DNA of 64,000 nt, taken from Brachionus manjavacas. Lineage: Eukaryota; Rotifera; Eurotatoria; Ploima; Brachionidae. Position numbers and translations under genes: made by a program. Positions 46,093 through 57,298 of this stretch are shown here, one piece after another. The notes under the pieces are model-generated. The model made no database searches, was not told where the DNA came from, and saw only the letters and a list, made by a program, of their open reading frames with translations. Positions within the stretch are counted from its first letter, which is position 1, and each line of letters begins with the position of its first letter. The stretch covers positions 625,001-689,000 of the forward strand of contig JAHQIY010000011.1 of NCBI GenBank assembly GCA_019054805.1, read 5' to 3'.

Positions 46093-46604
46093 CTCATCAT
46101 TAAAAAAAATTTTTTAACTTTAATTGTTTTTTAAATAAAGAAAAAAATTAAAGTTACTTTTCAATTTTATTTATTTAGAAATATACAAAAAGAAATTAAA
46201 GAACAATACACTGTTTCCATTGAAATTTTGCCCTTTTATATTTTATTTAAAAAAAGAGGGTTCAACTTAATTTTTATATCAAAATAAAGGTTTTTTACTC
46301 ATCTTTCGGCAAAATTATCTAATTTTTTTAGATTTCCAAAAAAATGTCAATTTTGGCAAGATGAAAATCTACATTTTTTCATAATAAACTTTACAATTTT
46401 ACTTGCAAGCAGTCGTTGTTTCTTTTTTTTCTTGGTGAAAAAGAATAATTCTCTATTAAGGATTTATTTTGCTTAGAATTGAATTAAATAACAATTTAAA
46501 AATAATAAAAAATATCTTTTGATAAAAGTTATGTAATTTTTAAATAAAAATTCAGATTAAAGATGCAGAAAACTTAATGAACCTTATTAAATACTTAAAA
46601 TCTT

Positions 46605-47457
46605 ATTTTATATTTATTTAATTTATTTTTAAAAAACAATGATTTATTTTATTTGGGATGATATTCATGATTTGAAAAATTTTTTTATCTAAATGATTAT
46701 TTCCCTTTAAAGGCTTTACCAAAATAAAAAGGTAAATAATTTAAAGTATTTTGGATTATCAATAATTTACTTATTTTTGATCATAAATTTTTTTTCATCA
46801 ATTATCGACTACTTTTTAAAAAGAAATAAAAATGAAAAAAAATGAATTTAAACCAGTAACGCAGAGGAAAGCAAAAGCAATTAAAAATTTAATATAATCT
46901 AAAATATTTAAACTTTTTGTTAAGTTTTATTTTGTTTCATTTGTCAATATTCATTTTGAAATATTATTTTCAATTTATTTTTTCCATATTAATGATTTAA
47001 AATTAATAAAAAATTATAGCATACATCTCAAGAAAAATTTTTTTAATTGTTTATTGAAACAAAATTTTCAAAAATGATTAGTCATTTTAAAAAATGAATT
47101 TTTTGATTTTGAAATTTCAGTCAGTCTCTTTTTAACCTAGCTCAAAATTTTAATGGCCTTATGAAATCTGTTTTAAAAGAAGTTTGAACCGATTTCTTTG
47201 TATTTTGATCTTCTTTTCTAATCTATTTTTTTTACTCAAAAAGTTTCTTTAAGCTTTTCTTTACCATCCGGTTTCAACTTGTTTTTTTTCATTAATATTT
47301 CTTTTATAAAGTGAGTTCGTTCAATGCGTTTTTGGAGAAATTTTGGTCAAGTACAAAAATTGCAGCTAAAAAGTCTTCGATTTCAACGAATTTGACAGTT
47401 TCAAACTTTTTGAACAATTCTAAAAATTCAATAGATATCAGAATTGATATAAATATG
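46605..47457. other. AT-rich spacer inside giant element
   Basis: Low-complexity DNA between the left arm and the first gene. A frame opens at 47289 but has no ATG before 47458. Confidence 0.4.
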
Positions 47458-48108
47458 ATATCAATGACCAGATTTTTTATAGTTCTTTTGACTGTATTTT
47501 TAATTTGCTTATCTGTATCATTACTGAAAAAAAATTATTTTTCAAAAAAATGTAATTTCTTTTTCTAAAAGCTGAGCAATTTTTTTATTTTTAAATTAAG
47601 AACCCAAATTCAGATTTGAACTTAAGTATTGGTCAAAATGGTGTCTCACGTTTTTCAGCTGATAATCGGAATCAGATTTTGGTAATAAATTGTCTTGCAT
47701 TTTCCTTTTAAATATTTTTAAAGGGCCAGGACCAAAATGTTCCTATAATTGATCGACAGCCTTGTCTGTGCGCACAACCAAAATTTGCCAAAGCATTTTT
47801 GAGAGATCTTAACGAGGTTTTTTCAAAAATATCTTATAAAAGAATAAGCAAAATTTTTTTTAAGCTTCAATCTGCAATCGTTTCTGAAGAAGTGTATAAT
47901 CAGACAAATGACGATAGCTTCGAAGTAATTTACAAAGATAAAAAAATGGCATTTTTTTACACAATTTCATTAAAAGGATGTTTGTATTTATGAAAACCAA
48001 TATGAAAATTCTCAATTTTTAAGGGAACATTTTAAATTAGAAAAACTAAATGATACTGATTCAACCAGAACAAGAGAATTAGTTTCTCATCCTGTTTCAT
48101 GTTTCTGA
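47458..48108 (+). CDS. Putative secreted protein, three exons, giant-element cargo
   Basis: Starts with a signal-like peptide (MTRFFIVLLTVFLICLSVSL). Two further segments are spliced on with good sites. Exon 2 is 47601-47681 (NPNSDLNLSIGQNGVSRFSA) and exon 3 starts at 47724 (DQNVPIIDRQPCLCAQPKFA, then EVFSKISYKRISKIFFKLQS). The frame is open to a stop at 47991. A second frame carries YENQYENSQFLREHFKLEKL to 48108, which would follow after one indel. The exact exon 1 donor is uncertain. Unknown family; a role outside or at the surface of the cell is only inferred from the leader. Confidence 0.45.
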
Positions 48109-48376
48109 TCCATTGTTTTTGTATTAATATTTCCTTCTAACTTGTTCTGGTTAATTGTCTTTGTTGCTTTTTGTATAATTTAATTGTAAAAAATTTGCTG
48201 CGATCCATTAAAATTTTGTAAATATATTAGTTGTAATTAATATTTAATTTTTTTACTTATCAACATATATTTAAAAAATCAACATACGTCTAAATTTTTT
48301 TTTTGTTATAACGTTTAAATGTTAGTAAATAGAAAATGAATTAATAATTTGTTTATTCAAAAAAATTTTAAAAAAA

Positions 48377-51300
48377 TTAAAAACTATTGATTAAATAATA
48401 AAATGAATAACTGATGGTTGCTTTTTGAAAATAAAAATGATCTCTCTTCTTTTTCAGATTTTTTCCATATTTAGATAATTTTTTGACAGTTTTATATATG
48501 TCATCAACCACATAAAAATCATTTTTTAGCTTAAAAATTGAAACAGTATGGCCTGGTTTGTTTAAAGTTGCACAAAGAAAATTATAGTTTCTATTATCAC
48601 ATGTTATAACATCTGGTAATTCATGGATAAAAATGTTCTTCTCTGCTGATTTTATAAACAAAAATGTAGGCTGATTAAAAAATTTAACGTTGAATTCAAA
48701 AGTCAACTTGCATGACTTGCATCTTTCTTCATTTTCAGCTGATAACTTAATTTTTGAATTAGATTTTTTAAAAAGTATGACATCAGATTCTTTGGGAATA
48801 TTTCTCTCATTTTTTCACATCTTGAACAACTTTGTTGAATAAATACATACTTTTGAAATTCTTTTAAATTCTTTGAAAAATTATCTTCTTCATTATTATC
48901 AAGTGATATTTCAATAAAATTTTCAGAAAAATTTAATTTTGTATCATAGCTCATTATTTGTTTAATCCATAATTCTTTAGCTTTATCGAAATTCTTTTTA
49001 TCCACTTCATCTATAATGTCTTTTATAACTATAGTCAACTTGTTACTTATTATATTTTGAAAATAAGAAGAATTTTTTTATAAAGATACCAGAATGCTAA
49101 AAGAATATAATCAATTGAGCAAGTTTTTGAAACAAAAACGTTTTTTTCCCCTTTGTATTCAATGAAAGCTCCCCACTTTGGTATGTGATTTTTGAATGAT
49201 TCAATACTTGTTAAATCGTTTGATGATATTTCATGAGTTTGATTCAATTCCTTTTGAAGGATTTCAATTTCAATATCACTTGAATCTGAACAACTAGTAG
49301 TATATTCCGAATCACTTGAACTTTCTTTTCTACTTCTCTTTCCTTTAATATTTTTCGGTTTGTTAGGCAACTGTTGATTCTGTATATCGATAGGAATTTC
49401 GTTTAAATGTCTTCCTTTTGATATGATACCAGGTGTTCTATATTTTAAATAGCTTAAATAATAAATCACAGTTGCGACATGGCTACAGCATCCGACTATT
49501 CGACGACCTGACAAACATGTGCATATATGAGCTTAAATAAAAATTAAAATCAAAAGATTACCTAGTAAATAGTGTAAAATTTTGAATTTACCTTGAATTG
49601 ACTTCGAATGATTTAATCCAGGTATATATTTGATAAAAACTTTGTATGTATTTTTAAACTGTTTAACATAGCTGGTTTGCCCAATATCTTTTAGATTTTT
49701 TTAGATCTTCTATGACGTGAAATTATTTCAAATGCAAGGATTTTTGAATTTTCATATTCATCAGTTAAAACCCTATTTGACATATTCTTCATCAATCTTG
49801 AGCTAACAATGTAAGCTGTTTTATTAAATAAAAGGTCATCAGCGTAGGCTCTAGCTTGCTTTAACTGATATGATCCAAGAAATAACTTTCTCATCATTTG
49901 TTTTGGTCTTAGAATTGGAAAATCAACAATACTTGAAATCGAAATAGATGCTATCAATTTTGTTTCCAAATGTTTTCCTATTAAAAACTCTAATTCATTC
50001 TTGGTTATTTTTGATTTTCTAATCATTCTTCGCGCAATTTTTTTTCCATGATTTCCATCAGGGGAACAACTAATATGGCTGAAATTAATCATTGCTGATG
50101 CTATTCGATAGTCAATTTGAATATGACCAATAGCTGTATTTCGAACATTTTCTAAAGCCCTAAATTTTTTAATTTCGCCGATTTTTTTTTCAACTATGAA
50201 TCGACACTTAATTAATCAAATAAAATTTTAATAAAAAACATAATTTAATTTACCTTTGTTACCATTCGTGTTTCATTAGCCTGTTTGGTAGAAAGCTGTT
50301 TAGATTTTAAATTAGACTCATCCAAATCATTATTTAAAAACTGCTGACAAGTTGGAATTTTTACATCAAAATCGTATTTTTCTCTAAGTTGTAATACGAC
50401 ATCTCTAAATCCTTTTAAATAAATCTTTTATTTTTAACAATTCACATAATAAAATTCTTTAGTGCAAATTATAAATTTTTACAAACCTCTATCGAGAAAG
50501 ATAATTGTTTTTCCAGGAAGAAGAATCTTTTCTTTTAGAGCTAAGTCTGTCTTCAATATATATTCAAATATACAAGCATCGTTCATATTTGCAGAAAATG
50601 ATCCATAACAGTCAATAATATATCCATCACTACAGCATATAATAAAAGGCTTAAGTAATGATGTTGATTTTTGAACACTCCAACTTTTATACTGGAAGTT
50701 ATTATTCTGACTTTTTTCAATGCGAGTATAGGTACCATCACAAACAATAACAAGTTCTTCATTCTTAATTGATAGAAGTTCTGTTACCATTTCATTGTTG
50801 TGTTTCAAAAAAAATTCTCTTTTTCTATCAGCTCCAAGAAAAAATGGAACAAAATCATCGTTTATTGCCTTTCGTATTTGAGACAAGTATTTACTAATGG
50901 CTTGTTGAGAACATCCCTTTTTAAAAATTTTAGCAAGTACTGATTGGTTTGTTCCTGTTCTTAACCAGTATCGATAAAGAGCAATCAGCTGTTCTTTCGA
51001 ACGATTTTTACTATTTTTTATGCTAGTGATGAATTTAGAAAAGTCTAAAAATTGTTTTTTTGTCCAACCTGTAATTTCAATACAATGTGAGTCTTGAACA
51101 GAAGAAATATCTTTAAATTTTTCAAACACACTTTTTTCACCGACTTCAAACATATCAAACATTTTTATTAATTGATTCTTATAATTTTTTTTTTGTACGA
51201 ATTTGACCATAAAGTTCCTCTTTAATACAACCATTATTATCAAGATGGTTTCTGCAGCATCTTGCATTTTCATCAATAATTATTCTTTTCATTTTGAATG

Positions 51301-51418
51301 CATGAATAATTGAATTTTTATTAATTGTTCGCAGTTTAATCCTATCAGAACGCTTCCGTCTACAAATAAAACAGCAATTATGCGAATTTATAGCTGTTTC
51401 TATCTTTTTCGTGGACAT
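48377..51418 (-). CDS. DDE transposase with SWIM finger and USP-like protease
   Basis: Long gene with introns at 50412-50486, 50207-50253 and 49532-49591 (75, 47 and 60 bases). N-terminus: a Cys pair (CCFICRR...CCRNH). HTH-like stretch: QQAISKYLSQIRKAI. Transposase core of the DDE_Tnp_4 type (Harbinger/ISL2EU-like): LVIVCDGTYTRI (first Asp), FSANMNDACIFEYIL and FLDRGFRDVV (second), and TRMVTKCRFIVEKKIGE (Glu). Then a SWIM zinc finger, CTCLSGRRIVGCCSHVATV. Last, a USP-like protease: SKTCSIDYILLAFWYL (Cys), two CxxC pairs (CSRC, CKSC), NKPGHTVSIFKL (His) and FYVVDD (Asp). Four frame breaks, all at homopolymers: A10 51185-51194, A7 49696-49702, A7 49073-49079 and A6 48810-48815. Probably one protein of about 950 residues. 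Confidence 0.75.
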
Positions 51419-51564
51419 TTTAATTTATTTTTTTATCTAAAAAATGAAGATTGAGTTCTTAAAAATTTCATAAAAATAATATTTTGTGTTATTATCGATT
51501 AGAGTGATATAATAAATATAGTTTAAACTTTTATTTGAAAAAAATACAAAAAAAATTGAAAAAT

Positions 51565-52356
51565 CTACTTTGATTTTTTGGTTTCATTAACTTTTTTTAT
51601 CTGACATTTTACTCTTGATTCTTCTGTTAAAACTTTAATACAAATGTAAATTATGCACAGTTTTGTATAAATAGATTTCACTGTAAGAAGACAAGCTCCG
51701 ATAAACACTAGATCCTAAATAGATAACAAATTTTAAATTCAAATCTTCAAATAAAAAAATACTTTTAATCCAACAAAATAAAAAATTCTGTTTTTTTCTT
51801 CATCGTATAATCCAAATGAGAACATAAGCCAACAAGCGAACTCATTATTTTTAAATAAGAGCCATTCAATTGTCTCTTCTACATTTTTTATGTCGCTAAT
51901 TGCTATTGTTTCCCTAATTATAATTAGAACTTGTTCTTCATTTATTTTAAACCTAACAAAAGAAATTAGAGTAAGAAAATTAAAATTTACTGCAATCAAA
52001 AAATTACCTTTTAATTTTTTGACATGTTTCTGAATTTTTTGATGGTAAAATAAAATGCCTCCATCCCGTGGATAAAAACCAATCTGAGAATCGCCAAAAA
52101 TAATTGGTAGATATTTGTCGAAACAATTCAATGAATGATTTGGAGATATTGAAAATTCAATAATTTTTAGGCAACGAAGTTTATCATCACATGCCACAGC
52201 GTTGCTTACACCATGAAAAGTGTTTGGAGGAAAATGACTAGAAAATGTTTCAGTGTTTACATTTTTTTTATTAGAAATTATATGGGCAGATGATAAAGTT
52301 TTACTTTTTTTGAAATTTAAACAAAATAAAAAAAGAAAAAAAATATATAATTGCAT
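51565..52356 (-). CDS. Putative membrane protein, giant-element cargo
   Basis: Starts MQLYIFFLFLFCLNFKKS, a signal-like leader. A luminal or extracellular domain of about 170 residues follows (NTFHGVSNAVACDDKLRCLK, FGDSQIGFYPRDGGILFYHQ). The C-terminus is hydrophobic once the last intron (51715-51762) is removed: DLVFIGACLLTV then LCIIYICIKVL. A second GT...AG pair (51953-52007, 55 bases) lies in the open frame. Removing it keeps the frame only if the T6 run at 52015-52020 is one base short. No family recognised. It lies 147 bases from the transposase gene, same strand. Confidence 0.5.
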
Positions 52357-52470
52357 CTCCTTTTAGATTTTGTTTGAAAAAAAATTATTTTACTACAACT
52401 TTTTTATCGAAATAAAAAAATATTATATTTTTAAGAATATCTTTTTTGAATCAAGTTTCAGCGAAAATTC

Positions 52471-53215
52471 TTACTTTTTAACATAAAAAATCGATATTGA
52501 CCTCAATAAAGATTTTTATACTAAAAAAACTTATTTTAAGGCAGAAAACATATCTTTAAAAAAGATAAAAATTATAGTTTTTTCTTCCAAATTCTATTTT
52601 TTTAACATAAAAAATCGATATTGACCTCAATAAAGATTTTTATACTAAAAAAAACTTATTTTAAGGCAGAAAACATATCTTTAAAAAAGATAAAAATTAT
52701 AGTTTTTTCTTCCAAATTCTATTTTTTTAACATAAAAAATCGATATTGACCTCAATAAAGATTTTTATACTAAAAAAACTTATTTTAAGGCAGAAAACAT
52801 ATCTTTAAAAAAGATAAAAATTATAGTTTTTTCTTCCAAATTCTATATTTTTAACATAAAAAATCGATATTGACCTCAATAAAGATTTTTATACTAAAAA
52901 AACTTATTTTAAGGCAGAAAACATATCTTTAGAAAAGATAAAAATTATAGTTTTTTCTTCCAAATTCTATTTTTTTAACATAAAAAATCGATATTGACCT
53001 CAATAAAGATTTTTATACTAAAAAAACTTATTTTAAGGCAGAAAACATATCTTTAAAAAAGATAAAAATTATAGTTTTTTCTTCCAAATTCTATTTTTTT
53101 AACATAAAAAATCGATATTGACCTCAATAAAGATTTTTATACTAAAAAACTTATTTTAAGGCAGAAAACATATCTTTAGAAAAGATAAAAATTATGGTTT
53201 TTTCTTCCAAATTCT
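52471..53215. repeat. 124-bp satellite, six copies
   Basis: Six tandem units of 124-125 bases; TCGATATTGACCTC starts at 52491, 52615, 52740, 52864, 52988 and 53112. Units are nearly identical, differing mostly in A or T run length and a few single bases (for example TTTAAAAAAG versus TTTAGAAAAG). Each holds the short hairpin ATCTTTAAAAAAGAT. It lies between the membrane protein and the homeodomain-like gene, inside the giant element. Confidence 0.95.
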
Positions 53216-53315
53216 ATATCTTTTACCTTAAAAATTTTTTCTTGTCGTTAGTATTTTAATTTTAGATTTTTTTGATATAATTATTATTCCAATATTTTAT
53301 TTTAATCTTTTTATC

Positions 53316-53890
53316 TTGATGTTTAAGATTATTTTTAAAATGGCATTAATTCGTTATTCAAACATTTTACTCACTTCACTTAGAGCTTCAGCTAACTTAA
53401 GCTGGAGATTTTCTACCAATGCTTTTAAAATGTTTTTTAATTCTTCGAAAGTCTCTTTTCGAAGTTTATCGAAAGTTTTCAATACATTTATCAATAAAAA
53501 ACAGTCCAAGAAAAATGATAATCAGCCTATTAAGAAAAATTCAAAAAAACGAATAAATTTTAAAAATCGCAGGATTCTTTACGATGCACTCATATACCAA
53601 AAAGATTTTCTCGAAATGAAAAGATTCAATTAGCTAAAAAAACAAATTTGTCGGTCCGTCAAATATCAAGATGGATTTCAAATTCAAGAAATAAAAAATT
53701 TAATTCGTCTAAACGCATATCATTAAACGAAGAAATAAAACTGAATGAATTTTTTGAAAATGTGTGTGCATATCCACAAAAAGAACAAATATCTGAATTG
53801 GCAGAGAATCTCGAGATCACAAGAAGACAAATCAGTCAATGGTTTTACAGAAAAAGAAGAAAAGAATTAAAAAAAAATAAATCAATTTAA
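53316..53890 (+). CDS. Homeodomain-like gene, two modules
   Basis: The second half (53648-53890) carries a homeodomain-like fold: KRISLNEEIKLNEFFENVCA, ELAENLEITRRQISQWF, then YRKRRKELKK, matching helix 1 to helix 3 (W-F-x-x-[KR]-R-R). Just before it, KIQLAKKTNLSVRQISRWIS then NSRNKKF repeats the helix 2-3 pattern, so there are two adjacent modules. The first frame (53316-53633) has a Ser/Lys-rich leader and FKNRRILYDALIYQKDFL, which would be helix 1 of module one. One frame change near 53610 separates them. No intron is obvious. It is probably a DNA-binding factor of the element, or a captured host gene. Confidence 0.6.
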
Positions 53891-54990
53891 TTTTATGTAA
53901 ATTTTTTTTAAATAAATTTTTACTTGCTAAATACAATAATTAACTTTTTAAACATAGTGTATATTTTATTAGATTATTAATAGCGATAAAAAAATTTAGA
54001 GAAAAGGAAAAATATCATTTTTTTAGAATATCACTTTTATTTCAAAAAACAATGTTTAATTTTAAATTTCACTTGAATGATAAAATCTTAATTTTTGCAT
54101 CTGAACTTGGTTTTTGATTCAGGAAAATAGATGGATAAATTCGAACGAATCATCATTTTATTGGAATTTTTTATAAGATATTTAATATTCACATTTATTT
54201 AACAAAAATATAAAATTACAAATAAACAAATAAATTATTTACCATTAATGGTATTGTGAATTTAAAAAACAGAAAATAGAATAAAAAAATTTTATTTAAG
54301 GCGATAAAGTGTAACATACTTTGTTGCAGTTTGTGGCCTTATTTTTTCTAATATTTTTTATTAACTCTAATTTTGATTTATCAAAACATGATGAATTTTT
54401 TTTCTATTTGTTTTTGAAATTCACAACACCCCAAAAAATCAAATCAAATGTCAAAAAGAGCCCAAATCTGAGCTGAAGAATAAATAGGTTTTTTTTAATG
54501 TTATATTTTTGTGACATGATTTGGATTCGAATTCTTAATAAAAAAATATTATCTCTTTTTACTCATTTACATATGCAATGAATTATCAATAATCATTTGA
54601 ATTTAATAACTTTAAAAAACTTAAAAACTTTCATAATTTTATTTAACCTGCAAATCTAAGACTTATTCATTTTTTTATGCTGACTGTTTTAAGTCCTAAT
54701 GCTCCTGCAAATTAATCACAATTTTACTTGTGGTACTCTACAAATAGCACCAATTGTCATTAAAAAAGCTGACCTCGTATCCTTGAGCCACTTATTGATT
54801 AGAAAAATTTAATAATTAATATTTAATTTTTTAATCGTTTTTTATAATTGTGGTTAAAAACTATTATAAACTTTAAAAGACTTTATTCTAATTCAATTGA
54901 AGTTTTTTGTTTTGGTAGTTAAGTAGTCTCTAAAGGAAGCTGGGATAGGACCCTAAATTTTTTGAAGATCATGATATTCTCATTAGATAA
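53891..54990. other. AT-rich spacer in giant element
   Basis: About 1.1 kb without a gene that I can support. Confidence 0.4.
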
Positions 54991-55048
54991 GGCAAGCTAC
55001 ATCCCACAGAGGGACAACGTAGTAGTGGTAGCCACAAAGCCTGCTAGC

Positions 55049-55880
55049 TCCTCAGGAAGGCTTCCTAAAACAGGAGGCAACAAGACAGCTACAGCTAAGT
55101 CTCGCACTCGCTCAAAAAGCAGGATGCGGTTTTAAGGAACTAGCAAAGCTCACACCGGGGATCGATTTAGTCAACAATATCCTTTCACCCACCACTAATC
55201 ACCCTAATTATTCATTAATTCATAAGTGGAAGTTCGGTCGCCCGGTAATTAGTAAATACTTCTGGGACAAAGACACGAACATTATTAATTAATTATGGAA
55301 TTAATTAGTAATGTTCCATAATTCCTTATGGAATCGTGGAGGTACATGGACAATCCAGAAAGCTCGGAAGACGAGCTTCAAGAGCAAAATGATAAGGAAA
55401 ATGATCAAATAGGCGAGGGATCTCCAACAGCCTCCTCCACCTACTACCACCAGCTTCTTTGCAACCAGGTCGAAAGAATTTTCGCCCAGTTCGATGATTG
55501 TCAGATTCAGGCCAAGGGTCTCACAGCTCACAGCTCTATATCTAGGGAAAAGTAAAGGTGGACGCCTACTTCGCTCTACCCACAGATATCTTTCCATTAG
55601 GAATTTCCAATCACTCACGCGCTCTTTGCCAATCTACAAAACGGTCTCATGATTCGGTCGGCAGCTGGTTGCGCTCGTATTAAGAGCTATTAGCACAAAA
55701 TTAGTCCAGCGATAAGGATAAGGACTCGTGCTGGTCTCTCTTTAAAAGGCCAGAATAGTCGAATCATCCCGATATTGCGGAACGATCAAATAGGAACGAT
55801 ATTGCGGAACTTTTTTGCTGGTCTCGAGACCCAGGACGAAAGTAAGACCCATAGCGGACTTCTCTGCATTAACAAGGTCC
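55049..55880 (+). repeat. GC-richer dispersed repeat, copy B
   Basis: Inverted relative to copy A at 33391-33945, and longer at its right end (55633-55880 has no partner in copy A). A 75-codon frame at 55328-55555 (NPESSEDELQEQNDKENDQI) is open here, but the matching stretch in copy A is broken. A direct internal repeat GATATTGCGGAAC occurs twice near 55770-55810. It lies inside the giant element, so this family is still spreading or was carried by it. Identity unknown. Confidence 0.6.
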
Positions 55881-55946
55881 ATAAAATAATATTTTTCTTA
55901 TTTAAATTTTAAAAAAATTTTATTTTTTAAAGAAAAAACAATAATA

Positions 55947-56571
55947 TTACACTAATTTTTTTCTAGCATATAAACATATAAAAAAAATTAAAGTTAAAAA
56001 AATTATAACAAAGGTGATCACACAAATAACAATTTGAAAAAATCCAAAAATTCCAACATTTGTAAATAATCCTTTAAAAAAAATTTAAGTAGAGACCACC
56101 ACAATGCCCTATACTAGAAGCTATATCAGAAAAAGTAACAAGGATTGCTCTTAGAAAAGAAGGACTCTTTGAACAAAAGTCTGTGAAAAAAAAAACAAAA
56201 AAACTTAAATCTTTATACGGCAAGCACTTATTATATGCTATTTCTTGTTCAACATAGTTAACATAAACACCTTCCCCAATCAAAATTCCAAACAAACTAA
56301 AAATGACAACCATCAATGATATTAAGAATGTTTTAAGGGAAAAATATTTATTTTTAACAAGCTTGACGTCCTCAATTCGAAGATTTTTTGCAAAAGTCCT
56401 CTGATTACTATTCCATACCAGCTCTAATTTTTCTTGATTTATACTCTTAATAAATCCTATTTGAATTAATCCTTAAAAAAATTTTAAACAATATTTAATT
56501 ATAATGCATGATATTAATTTTATACCATTTGATCTTTTAAATGAAACTTTATCATTGATTTTTAAATTCAT
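55947..56571 (-). CDS. Two-TM protein, giant-element cargo
   Basis: Starts at ATG 56569-56571. Exon 1 encodes MNLKINDKVSFKRSN; a 54-base intron (56472-56525) separates it from GLIQIGFIKSINQEKLELVW, together a small Tudor- or chromo-like barrel pattern (weak). Then TM1 (FLISLMVVIFSLFGILIGEG), a Cys-containing loop (YNKCLPYKD, DFCSKS, IGHCGG) and TM2 (GFFQIVICVITFVIIFLTLI), ending Arg/Lys rich. TM2 is reached only if the A8 run at 56076-56083 (T8 in sense) is one base too long. As printed, the frame stops at 56074. Family not recognised; topology somewhat claudin- or tetraspanin-like. Confidence 0.5.
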
Positions 56572-57298
56572 TTTTTAGCTTCAGTTAAACTTTGTCTAAA
56601 ATTTTTAAAATGAATTTATATATAAATTAATTTATGTGCAATTTTTAAAAAATATGCTATGTCCAATTTAATATGTAATGCTCTATTTTCAATTGGAAAA
56701 AAATTTGATTATTGAAAAATACGAAGAAGATGACTCAAAAATTATCCTCTTTTTTAAATAGATATTTATGTAATCTTATTTAAAAACTTTTTGTAACTAA
56801 AATTATTTTTTGTTAAATGAAATAAAAATTACAACTTAAATCTTTAGAAAAATAACTCTCAAACGCTAAAATTTTCGTTGTATTCTTGAAGATTTTAAGT
56901 ATTTAATAAGGTTCATTAAGTTTTCTGCATCTTTAATCTGAATTTTTATTTAAAAATTATCTAACTTTTATCAAAAGATATTTTTTATTATTTTTAAATT
57001 GTTATTTAATTCAATTCTAAGCAAAATAAATCCTTAATAGAGAATTATTCTTTTTCACCAAGAAAAAAAAGAAACAACGACTGCTTGCAAGTAAAATTGT
57101 AAAGTTTATTATGAAAAAATGTAGATTTTCATCTTGCCAAAATTGACATTTTTTTTGGAAATCTAAAAAAATTAGATAATTTTGCCGAAAGATGAGTAAA
57201 AAACCTTTATTTTGATATAAAAATTAAGTTGAACCCTCTTTTTTTAAATAAAATATAAAAGGGCAAAATTTCAATGGAAACAGTGTATTGTTCTTTGT

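Larger units (their letters stand above)
45385..46604. repeat. Left terminal inverted repeat of giant element
   Basis: Matches the right arm in reverse complement almost base for base from the CGGCC block through to AAATACTTAAAATCTT at 46604. It includes about 260 bases of TCGGCCATG minisatellite, an AT-rich spacer, a block of 39-base repeats (about 46020-46100) and a further AT-rich part. The left arm is uninterrupted. Confidence 0.85.

Noticed and set aside
52471-53215. CRISPR-like array
   Set aside because: The whole 124-base unit repeats with no unique spacers, and the context is eukaryotic.
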